From positions 1-64,000 of the forward strand of contig NZ_JYIJ01000017.1 of the NCBI RefSeq assembly GCF_001543895.1: a stretch of 64,000 bases of DNA. Reading direction: 5' to 3'. The notes below the pieces were generated by a model. The model saw only the letters and a list, made by a program, of their open reading frames with translations. It searched no databases and was not told the origin of the DNA. The stretch comes from Carbonactinospora thermoautotrophica. Its GTDB lineage: Bacteria > Actinomycetota > Actinomycetes > Streptomycetales > Carbonactinosporaceae. The position numbers were made by a program, and so were the translations under genes. Positions 10,401 to 17,600 of the stretch are shown here, in pieces. Numbering within the stretch: the stretch's first letter is position 1; every line of letters begins with the position of its first letter.

Positions 10401-10635
10401 CGTCCAGGTCCGGGTCCTCCGCCCTCTCGACCTGGACGTCGATCGCCCGCACGTCGGTGATCCGCCGGCCGCCCTCGATACGGATGTGCTCCGGGCCGAG
10501 GTCGCGCGGCGCCTTGCCCAGGAACGTGACCGTGAGGGTGAGGCCGTCGTCGCTGACCTCGACCCCGTCCACGCCGTTCAGGCGCGCCGCCCGGACCTCG
10601 GCCCGCCGCCGCTCGGCACGGCACTCGGTGCTCAT
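7489..10635 (-). CDS. Putative eCIS baseplate assembly protein (J-type), first copy
   Basis: 1048 residues from the ATG at 10635, which overlaps the gp25 stop (ATGA). Residues ~170-280 carry the family hallmark: DYLARDYASLRRLLLDRM, then HVPDLGVTLVELLAYVGDQI and SYHQDAVATEAYLDTARRR. The C-terminus (GVTRVRNPLPAAGGTDPEPL, then TRLRAVTAGDYAELAARVPG) is the baseplate-J core. An N-terminal ~100-residue beta-rich segment precedes the core. A Cys cluster (PPGCGCPD) sits mid-protein and could bind metal. It should form wedges around the spike hub with the gp25 protein and the second J protein. A longer reading that begins at 10857 runs back through gp25 in another frame and is discarded. Confidence 0.85.
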   Translation of the reverse strand: MSTECRAERRRAEVRAARLNGVDGVEVSDDGLTLTVTFLGKAPRDLGPEHIRIEGGRRITDVRAIDVQVERAEDPDLDDRVHVTLDKAGDTSTYRLRVVEPDAYGRPGTEPRRGFDPRYHAADFEFRPACPSEFDCQTAEPHPPKTRPQPVIDYLARDYASLRRLLLDRMTLTAPDWVERHVPDLGVTLVELLAYVGDQISYHQDAVATEAYLDTARRRVSVRRHVRLVDYAMHDGCNARAWIVLEADRRVTLERGGFRFAAIDVGRLDPRERPDLGPVLSEEDLARLPHAATCEVFEPVGGGDLTLYPEHNRIPFWTWGEEEGFLPEGATSATLRDEWAEPAAGPGAAGSGARGRKLRLKPGDVIVIEEVLGRETGSPADADPAHRQAVRLTSVTPAVDELYDQPVLEVTWDPADALAFPVCVRARGGPDCRPLGEVSVARGNVVLADHGRGTDMPETFAAPPEPVEVPRPPGCGCPDRAEASAPAAEIQDRLAQARRGERLTVEQVRALRALLGEDAVTRAGLTVVLEPAGTGHATEYAEAVAPAAAADQAAALETLLAQVTYPRVRQRFRPVLRHAPVTQCEVYPVRVAAGQARLLAGIPEQVRARLEQLWRQVEGGTALTRDQVAELTTLFGAAALAGERSAGALRELLARRERLLAAKLRRLAVLTARAQAGTVLDADVVWEIAQSWGDRYAAGLHPEDPVLAGPASAALRQDPRAALPAVTVTQLEPQSPEPPAWTPRRDLLGSGPRDRHVVGEVEDGAAGRLALRFGDGRHGAPPPAGSRIAVTYRVGNGTAGNVGADTINHLVLRHGVQAGVTRVRNPLPAAGGTDPEPLDQVRQLAPLALKRTRLRAVTAGDYAELAARVPGVQRAAAEIRWTGRGQEVHVAVDPLGAATADPLLLDAVANALERYRRIGHDLVVGPALLVPLDIELAVCVAPGHQRGHVLDALRRVLGSRTLADGRPGFFHPDVVSFGEPVRLSRLVAAAAAVPGVLSARVTRLRRLFGPDSDALQTGLLRLGPLEVAQCDNDPDRPENGRLALVVTR

Positions 10636-11039
10636 CTGATCCCCCTGCCCTCGAAGACCTCGTCGCGGCGGGCCCCGGTGCGGCGGACCGCGTACCCCAG
10701 GTGGACCCGGACGACGTTTTCCTCGCTCACCACCTCGAGCGACTCGACCTCGATCACGTCGCCGAGCCAGCGTTGCAGCGCCGCCTGCACCGACAACTGG
10801 AGCGCGGACGCCAGCTCCGGGCTGTTCGGCGCGAACACCAGGTCCAGCAGGCCGCACCCGAAGTCGGGGCGCATCACCCGCTCGCCCGGGCTGGTGAAGA
10901 GCAGTTGCTCGATCATGTCGCGGACGTGGTCCTCGTACGCCGCGTCCGCGGTACGGCCCCGGCGGTCGATCCGGAACGGGAACGCGATGTCGGTCCGCCG
11001 CGGCGTGGCCTGCGGCAGCCGGAACTCGGCCGCGGTCAC
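10632..11039 (-). CDS. gpW/gp25-like baseplate wedge protein
   Basis: 135 residues. The sequence DHVRDMIEQLLFTSPGERVM, then PDFGCGLLDLVFAPNS, is the classic signature of the gpW/gp25 wedge family (T4 gp25, Afp9), which anchors the first sheath ring to the baseplate. The start is taken at GTG 11039, which overlaps the stop of the PAAR-like gene (GTGA). An upstream in-frame ATG at 11228 would read through that gene and lacks the family N-terminus. The gene is overlapped at its own 3' end by the J-type gene, so the two are probably translated together. Confidence 0.92.
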   Translation of the reverse strand: MTAAEFRLPQATPRRTDIAFPFRIDRRGRTADAAYEDHVRDMIEQLLFTSPGERVMRPDFGCGLLDLVFAPNSPELASALQLSVQAALQRWLGDVIEVESLEVVSEENVVRVHLGYAVRRTGARRDEVFEGRGIR

Positions 11040-11368
11040 AGCCCCACCGCCCGCTGCTGCACCACGGAGACCACCGGCGGGCCCTGTGGGATCTGTTCGG
11101 CGCTCTGGCAGATCCCGGCCGAGCCCTGGAGCAGCGCGGGCGAGCCGTTCACCCGGATCCGCGCCGACGGCGTGATCCACCGGACGGTCACGCACGGCTG
11201 CGGCTTCGTGCCGGCCGTGAACGCGCACCCGGCGACCGTGAACAGGTCGGCGAGCGTGGCGACCGGCTGGCCGGCCACCAGCACCCGGGACTGGGACGGC
11301 AGCACCGTGACCCGCCCGCCGTGCGGGCAGCTCACGGTCGCTTGCACGTGCAACAGGTTTCCGGACAA
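11036..11368 (-). CDS. PAAR-like spike-tip protein
   Basis: 110 residues with PAAR-like layout: HVQATVSCPHGGRVTVLPSQ, a central GCAF, then QPCVTV and GICQSAEQIP. The four cysteines, with histidines near the start, fit a metal-stabilised cone such as those capping gpV/VgrG spikes. It lies directly after the spike gene, as in other contractile systems, and overlaps the gp25 gene. It should sharpen the needle tip and perhaps carry small cargo. Metal binding is inferred from the cysteines, not shown. Confidence 0.75.
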   Translation of the reverse strand: MSGNLLHVQATVSCPHGGRVTVLPSQSRVLVAGQPVATLADLFTVAGCAFTAGTKPQPCVTVRWITPSARIRVNGSPALLQGSAGICQSAEQIPQGPPVVSVVQQRAVGL

Positions 11369-11378
11369 GACACTCCCC

Positions 11379-11894
11379 CTAGGTGACCACCAGGGCGCCC
11401 TGGTTCACGGTGACGGTGTTGCCCACCAGCGAGATCGAGGCCCCCTGGCCGTTGGTGATGAAGATCCCCGCGTCGTTGATGACGATCGCCGCGCCGGAGG
11501 CGGTCTGGAGCGTGATCCCCGGGCCGCCGGGCAGGTCGGACAGCACGACCGTGCGCTGACCCTGGGTCTGCAGGACGATGTTGGGCGAGTTCGGCGGCCC
11601 GCCCAGCGCGATCGGGGGCACCTCCGACGCCGTGCCGTACCAGCAGCCGGTCCAGATCGGGTAGCTCGGGTCGCCCTGCTCGAACTCCACCCACACCCCG
11701 GCCCCGACCGGCGGCACCACGTACTGGCCCATGCCCGGACCCGCCACCGGCAGGCACGGCATCGCCCAGGAGGACGGCGTGTCCCCGAGCACGTCCGGCA
11801 CCTGGACCTGGATGCGGCCCAGCCGCATGGGGTCGACGTTGTTGACCACGGTGCCCCGGTACTTGCCGAGGTACCGGACCGGTTCCGGGCTCAT
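11379..11894 (-). CDS. gpV/gp5-like baseplate spike protein
   Basis: 171 residues. The N-terminal ~95 (KYRGTVVNNVDPMRLGRIQV, then MPCLPVAGPGMGQYVVPPVG and VWVEFEQGDPSYPIWTGCWY) is the OB-fold of phage gpV/gp5 and VgrG. The tail is strand-rich and repetitive (VLQTQGQRTVVLSDL, then TLQTASGAAIVINDAG), consistent with a short trimeric beta-prism spike. Hub, spike and tip are three separate genes here, unlike fused VgrG of type VI systems. The ATG at 11894 starts 9 bases after the hub stop codon. Confidence 0.88.
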   Translation of the reverse strand: MSPEPVRYLGKYRGTVVNNVDPMRLGRIQVQVPDVLGDTPSSWAMPCLPVAGPGMGQYVVPPVGAGVWVEFEQGDPSYPIWTGCWYGTASEVPPIALGGPPNSPNIVLQTQGQRTVVLSDLPGGPGITLQTASGAAIVINDAGIFITNGQGASISLVGNTVTVNQGALVVT

Positions 11895-11903
11895 GGCTGC
11901 TCC

Positions 11904-13031
11904 TCACGGGACGACCGTCGGGTACAGGGCGATCAGCCCCTCGCGGGCCAGCGTGAAGTTCTGCGTGTACGCCCCGCGCTGGAGGTTGTGGGTGACGCTC
12001 TTGACGTAGTAGAGGCCGTCGTAGGTGATCCCGGCCCCGCGGACGCCGACCAGTTCGCGGGGGCGCAGCAGGTACCCGTACCGGACCACGTCCAGCTGCC
12101 CCGACCCGGTGATCGCGTCCGCCGACTCGGCCGCCTTGGCCAGCGCCTGCGCCAGCGCCTGGGCCGCGTCCTTCTTCGCGGTGTCCGCGATCACCTTCTT
12201 CTTCAGCGCGGGGGCGGGTCTGGCGGCCAGCGGGGGCCGCAGCACGCTCACCTCCGGCACCGGCAGCTTCGACGCGATCTTCGTGGCCGGGATCTGCACC
12301 CGGACCACCGGCTCCTCCCGGGCCGTCCCGTCGAAGCTGAACGTGAGCTGGTCCACGTTCGACAAGTGGTCCATGTTCACGTTCAGCGCGTGCTGCGGCA
12401 CCCCCAGCCGCACCTCCGGGCCCCAGTACGCGCGGCTCACCCCCGGCACCGGCCCGGGGTCGAGGTAGAACACGTACCCCTGGTCCTTGGCCAGCTGGGT
12501 GACGTACGACAGGTCGGTGCCCTTCTGGGTGTCCACCCGCTGGGTCGGCGGCGTCACCTGCGGGAACAGCTCCGGCACCACCACCGGGACCATCCCGTAG
12601 TGGGCGTACCTGGCGATGATCGCCGCCACGCGCGCGCTCGGCGGGGTGCCGGGGTGCGGCAGCTCGTGCTCCTCCAGGTCCATGAGCACCGTCAGGTCCT
12701 CGCCGGTCACGGTGAGCGTGGACTGGCCGGGCTGGTTGCTCACCCCGACCTCCTGGCGGATGATCACCCCGTCCATCAGCACGGCCGGCGTGCCCTTGAC
12801 GGTCACCACCAGGACCACCCTGGTCTGCGGGTCGAAGAACCCCGCCGGCAGCAGCGTCCGGTTGATCAGCCCGTGCTTGGCCAGGTCGAACGCCAGCTGG
12901 AACCCGCTGCGCTGCCCCGCCGTCACCGTCACCTGCGCGGACAGCAGCGCGTCGGTGACCGGCTGCGGGACCGGCACCGGGATGCGCGGCCCCATCAGCA
13001 GGGTCAGGTGGACCGGTCCCGGGTCAGCCAT
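11904..13031 (-). CDS. eCIS spike hub protein (gpD/gp27-like, Afp8 N-terminal part)
   Basis: 375 residues. Family features include DGVIIRQEVGVSNQPGQSTL, VTGEDLTVLMDLEE, the ARVAAIIARYAHYGMVP helix and QKGTDLSYVTQLAKDQGYVF, typical of the hub that adapts three-fold spike to six-fold tube. The C-terminus ends in GITYDGLYYVKSVTHNLQRG, also typical. An alanine/lysine-rich stretch near residues 275-310 separates the two barrels. The ATG at 13031 overlaps the LysM-like gene by 8 bases. Together with the gpV-like and PAAR-like genes it makes up the central spike. Confidence 0.85.
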   Translation of the reverse strand: MADPGPVHLTLLMGPRIPVPVPQPVTDALLSAQVTVTAGQRSGFQLAFDLAKHGLINRTLLPAGFFDPQTRVVLVVTVKGTPAVLMDGVIIRQEVGVSNQPGQSTLTVTGEDLTVLMDLEEHELPHPGTPPSARVAAIIARYAHYGMVPVVVPELFPQVTPPTQRVDTQKGTDLSYVTQLAKDQGYVFYLDPGPVPGVSRAYWGPEVRLGVPQHALNVNMDHLSNVDQLTFSFDGTAREEPVVRVQIPATKIASKLPVPEVSVLRPPLAARPAPALKKKVIADTAKKDAAQALAQALAKAAESADAITGSGQLDVVRYGYLLRPRELVGVRGAGITYDGLYYVKSVTHNLQRGAYTQNFTLAREGLIALYPTVVP

Positions 13032-13362
13032 GGGTCAGCACGCCCTCCGGGAGCGTGATCCTGACCTTCCGCCCGGGCGTGCCGGTGAGCTCGCGCGGGT
13101 CCAGCACCGGGTTCGCGTCGGCGATCCGCCACCACTGCTCGGCGTCGCCCAGGTACTGGTGCGCCAGCAGGTCCGGCCGGTCCCCCGCGCTCACCGTGTG
13201 CTCGCCGATCGCGACGAAGCCGCCCGGCCGCGGCAGCAGCCGTCTTCTCAGGTACGGGACCTGCCGGCCGTCGTGCCCGGCGCGCACCGCGACCTCGACG
13301 CCGTGGTACCGGCTGGTCCTGGGGTACGGGGAGGGCGTCGCCTCCACGGGGTTGCTCGTCAT
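13024..13362 (-). CDS. LysM-like baseplate connector protein
   Basis: 112 residues. DRPDLLAHQYLGDAEQWWRI, then ADANPVLDPREL, is the LysM-like fold of phage tail protein X and of the C-terminal part of Afp7/Pvc7, which holds the spike and first tube ring together. In Afp/Pvc this module is fused behind the tube-initiator domain; here it is a separate gene starting directly after the initiator's TAG stop. The ATG at 13362 abuts that stop, so coupled translation is likely. Confidence 0.8.
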   Translation of the reverse strand: MTSNPVEATPSPYPRTSRYHGVEVAVRAGHDGRQVPYLRRRLLPRPGGFVAIGEHTVSAGDRPDLLAHQYLGDAEQWWRIADANPVLDPRELTGTPGRKVRITLPEGVLTHG

Positions 13363-14001
13363 CTACCAGCCTCCCAGCCCGAAAGCCTCCAGCCGACCGG
13401 CCCCCGCCGAGCCGGCCAGGCGTTCCTGCTGCGCCAGATGCACCAGGTACAGCTCGGCCCCCCGGTGCCCGGTCGGCAGGTCGCTCACGGACAGCACGCG
13501 CAGCCCGACGCCGACCGTCGCCCGGATCGGGTTCAGGTCCGCGTCGAACGCCTCCTCGGTGATCGCCAGCTCGGTCAGCCGAACCGGCAGCACCCGCCTG
13601 GCCCCCCACACCCACAAGGTCAGCGGGTTCTCCACCGGCGTGATCTCCAACGTCCCGGTCGCGGCCAGCGCCTGGTTCCGCCGGATCCTGGCGCTCGGCG
13701 GGTGCAGCAGCGTCTCCAGCGCGGCCAGCTGCGGGTGGATCCCGTGCGGTGCTGGGATCTCCAGCTGGTCGGTGGCGTCGATCTCCGCGGTGAACTTCCA
13801 GGTCTCGACCGCCGGCCCCTTGACCCGCAGCGCCTCGGTGCGGTCCCCCTGCTCGGCGCCGGCCGCCTGCGGGGCCAGGCTGCGCTCGAGGGTGTCGGGG
13901 TTGAACTGCATCACGATGACCCGCTGCGGGGTGCCCCGGACGGGATCGAGGACGACCAGGCCCGAGCGGATCGGTTTGGGTAAGTCGGTGTAGCGGGTCA
14001 T
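13363..14001 (-). CDS. Contractile injection system tube-initiator protein (Afp7/Pvc7 N-terminal-like)
   Basis: 212 residues. VIVMQFNPDTLERSL near the N-terminus and ETWKFTAEIDATDQLE are hallmarks of the CIS_tube domain, which forms the first tube-like ring above the hub. LYLVHLAQQERL lies close to the C-terminus. The gene overlaps the stop of the putative immunity gene upstream (ATGA at 14001) and abuts the LysM-like gene downstream. Its position between cargo/immunity genes and the spike genes supports a structural role. Confidence 0.85.
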   Translation of the reverse strand: MTRYTDLPKPIRSGLVVLDPVRGTPQRVIVMQFNPDTLERSLAPQAAGAEQGDRTEALRVKGPAVETWKFTAEIDATDQLEIPAPHGIHPQLAALETLLHPPSARIRRNQALAATGTLEITPVENPLTLWVWGARRVLPVRLTELAITEEAFDADLNPIRATVGVGLRVLSVSDLPTGHRGAELYLVHLAQQERLAGSAGAGRLEAFGLGGW

Positions 14002-14600
14002 GGCTCGCCGATCCCGGCTTCGTCATAGGCGTCGAGCATGTCCTGGGCGTCCCGACGCAGCTGCCCCACCGGGTCGCGACGGGCGATCTCCTCCAGCAAC
14101 GGGCGGTAGTGCCGTGACGGCGTGTACGAAGTCGCGTAGATCGCCGCCTCGCGTATTACGGGGTCGGGATCCCGCAGCGCCGCCGAGATCCGCTCGAACC
14201 CCTCCTGGTCGAACTCCTGAGGCGATCCGAGCGCCAGCAGCAGCAACGCTCCGGCACGCTCCTCCGGATCGGTGGCGTTGTCGTACGAGGCGAACAGCTC
14301 TTCCCGGGACAGGACGTCCAGGTGCTGTTCGGCGTGCTCGAGGAAACCACGTCCCAGGTTCCGCCACGATGCCGTGACGAAGACGTATGGGCAACCAGTG
14401 GCGTCGTCCACGGTGTAACGCAGCTCCGCCCCGGACGCGATCCGCCACACGACCTCGCGGAGAGTGCCCCGGTCCGGGTCGTCCGAAGTCTCCTCGACCT
14501 TCGGCCACCCGTTCTCGGCCGCGTAGCGCGCCACCTGTTCTTCTGCCGTTCGGGGGGACCGGAGAATAAGCCGCCGGGACCGGTACTCAAAGGATGACAT
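13998..14600 (-). CDS. HEAT-like putative immunity protein to the DUF4157 cargo
   Basis: 200 residues, not recognised as a named family. The C-terminal half (EERAGALLLLALGSPQEFDQ, then RISAALRDPDPVIREAAIYA and HYRPLLEEIARRDPVGQLRR) has the alternating helices and D-P-x-I/V-R pattern of HEAT repeats; the N-terminal half is mixed alpha/beta. Its start overlaps the 3' end of the 2048-residue DUF4157 gene by 14 bases, the arrangement typical of toxin-immunity pairs. Its GC content is clearly lower than the structural genes (about 65% in bases 14101-14160, counted by hand). It could instead be a chaperone that loads the cargo. No catalytic motif is visible. Confidence 0.6.
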   Translation of the reverse strand: MSSFEYRSRRLILRSPRTAEEQVARYAAENGWPKVEETSDDPDRGTLREVVWRIASGAELRYTVDDATGCPYVFVTASWRNLGRGFLEHAEQHLDVLSREELFASYDNATDPEERAGALLLLALGSPQEFDQEGFERISAALRDPDPVIREAAIYATSYTPSRHYRPLLEEIARRDPVGQLRRDAQDMLDAYDEAGIGEP

Positions 14601-17600
14601 CCGTGTTCTCCAGGCTCTTCAAGAAATCGTCCGCACCTGCGGCTTCTCCCTCGCGCAGGCCGTAGATCTCGTGGATCCGTCTCCTGATTTCCAGGATCAG
14701 CTCCCGCTCCTTCTCCTGGGCGGTCGCCGAATCCCTGATCTTCAGGTCCTTCAGCGACTCGACCCACAACTTGATCATCTGCAGCTCACGCTGGGCTAAC
14801 TGGTCCGCCCGGAGGACCCATTTCCGGCTGGTATTGACCTGCCCTTGTCGGCTCTCGTTCAGGTAGCGCGTCAGATGCCGCGCTTCCTGCGGCGCGCCGC
14901 CCGGCGACATCGGAGCTCGGTCGACCGCCTCCTGCAGCGTCGCTTCGCCACGGACGGCCATGTCCAGCGCCATCGCGTGGGTGGCGAGGGCACCGATGTT
15001 GCGGTGGCCTTCCTGGTGGATGACCCACGTGTTCGCTTCGGCTGCGAGTCGCGGGTGCGGGCCGCGCGGCGTCCGGCCGGCCAAGAGACCGAGCGCGTCC
15101 TCGGCGATCTCCTGCTCGTTCCCAGTCCTTTTCAAGATGTCTTTGAACTCCTCGTAGCTGACTCCCCTCGTCTTGCCCGTAGTGGGATCAGTCACGTCCA
15201 CGAGCCGGTTTCGCGGGTTGGGCTGCTGCCTAGCGCTTCGGGAGCGGAACCGGCGGAACACCTCGATCGGGTTCACCGTGTCCGCCAAGAACTGGACGAC
15301 GTCACTGCGCCGACCGGGCTGGAACCTGCGGCGCCGCAACGCGGCTTGGACCTCACCGCCGCGAGCCCCTTCCTCGGCCCGCACCGCGTGCCGCCGTCCC
15401 CCCGACTTGGGCAGCCACCCCTCACGTGCCCGAGGCTGCTGGCCGGTCGGGCCGACGTTGGTGACCGCACCGGACGCCTCGATTTCCTCACCGATCCTGC
15501 GGATGGCGCGAAGCTGCCGGTCCACCTCCACCTTGATCCCGGCGATCTCGAAGGTCGCCCCGAGCACCACCGGCTTGTCGGGGTTGAGGACAGCCCGGAT
15601 GAGGAAGTTCCGCGCGCCTTCGACCCGCAGTGCGGTCAGGCGGTACCAGGCGCGCATGCCATGCAGCACCGGGCGCAGGACGCCTCCCCGGACGCCACCT
15701 CGGAGAAGACGCTCAAGAGCAGGACGGATGCGCGCCACGATCAGGTCAAGACGCCGCTGCTTGGCCTCCTGCGAATCGCGCTGCTCGCGGCGCTGGCGGC
15801 GGCGGTCCTGCTGGCGGTACCAGTCGCGCATGCGGTCACGGGTACGGCGGTAGGTGTCGCGCAGCCGCTGGGCGCCGCGGCGCAGGACCTGGCCGAGGCG
15901 GGAGTTGGCGAAGCGGCGGCCAGTGCGCAGGGCCCGGCCGGTCCGGCGCAGGCCGGTGCGGACGGCCCGGCCGGTGGCGGCCATGGCGCGGCGGGCGGCG
16001 GTGGTGACGCGGGGCAGGCGGCGGACCACGGCCTGACCGGTACGGCGGGCGGTACGGGCGACCGCGCGGGCGCCGGCGGCCGCGCCGCGGCGTACCGACT
16101 GGGCACCCCGGCGCAGGGCCCGCGCGCTGGCCTGCAGGCCGCGACGGGCGGCGGTGGCGGCGCGGCCGGCGGCCTGGCGGGTGGAGCGCGCGCCCCGGCG
16201 CAGGCCCTGCGTGATCCGCTGGGCGATGCCCTTGAGTCGACTTGCCACGCCCTTGGCGGCCATGGCGAGCCGGCTCAGCAGGAAGTTGGTGATGAACTCC
16301 AGCAGGGCGACCGCGCCCGCGGCGACGGCCTCGGCGAACAGGCAGGCGGCGTTGCCGCCCTTGACCGCCTTGAGGAAGGCGAAGAACTTGCCGAAGGCGG
16401 CGATGATCCGGCTGATCGTGCCCCAGGCGGCCATCAGGCCCTGGACGATCGTGAGCACCGCGCCGGCCGCCGGGATGATCATCGAGACCAGCTTCTCGAT
16501 GACGATCGTGACGATGATGACGGGCAGCGACTTGACCAGCGCGTCCCAGGCCATCCGCCCGATCCGGGCCATGGACAGGCAGCCGCGGATCAGGATGTTG
16601 AAGATCGCCTTGCCCAGGCCGAGGATCGACTCGACCTTCTCGTTGAACCACTGCTTGACCGCACGTTTGATGGCACCCCACAGGTGGCTGCGGATGCCCT
16701 CCCGAGCGGCCGAACCGAGCTTGCCCAGCCAGCCCAGCGGGTCGGGCGCGATGTCGGCGACGAGGGCGGCGAGCTGGCCGAGGGCCTGGATCGCGGCCTG
16801 AGCCCAGTCCAGCGCCCGGTTCACCGCCGAGCGGACGAACTCGACGGCCGCGAGCAGGCCCTGTTCCAGGGCGTCGAGGATCCGGTTCAGCCCGGCGGCC
16901 AGCGCGTCCAGGAGTTTCTGGATCCCCGCCTTGAGCCTGTCGGCGTACTCGTTGACCTTGGCGATCGCCGCGTCCCGCAGGCCCTCGATGACCCGGCGGA
17001 AGCGGTCGCGCAGCTGCGGGAACGCCGCGAGCAGCCGGTCGCCGATCGCGATCAGGACGGTGGCGACCGCGTTGATCAGGCCGACGATCGCCCGGCGGGC
17101 CGCCTCGATGGCCTCGGTGACGAATCTTTTGAAGCCGTCGATGATGCGCTGCACGGCCTGGCGGGCCCACGCGAAGACCTGCTTGATCGCGTTGACGAGC
17201 GCGTCGAACGCCGCCTTGATCTTGGACTTGATCCAGCCGAGCCAGCCGGAGGACTCCTCCTGCTTGCGCTCGCGCTCCTCGCGGGCCTTGCGCTCGGCCT
17301 CCTCGCGCTCGCGCTCGATGGACCGGTTGTCCTCCTGCTGCTTCTTCTCGATCTTCTGGTCGGTGTCGGCGCGTTCCTTGTCGATGTCGGCCCTGGCCTT
17401 GCCGTGCTCCCGGCCGGCCTCGGTGTCGGCGTCGGCGACGAGCCGGTCCTGCTCGGCCCGCCATTCGGCGCGCTGGGCCCGGGCCTCCTCGGCGACGCGG
17501 CCGCGCTCGGCGGCCTGCTGCTCGCCGCTCTCCGCGATCGCGGCGGCCACCTCGGCCCGGTGCTGCTCGCGGGCCTGGGCGGCGGTCTGCTCCTTGGTCC

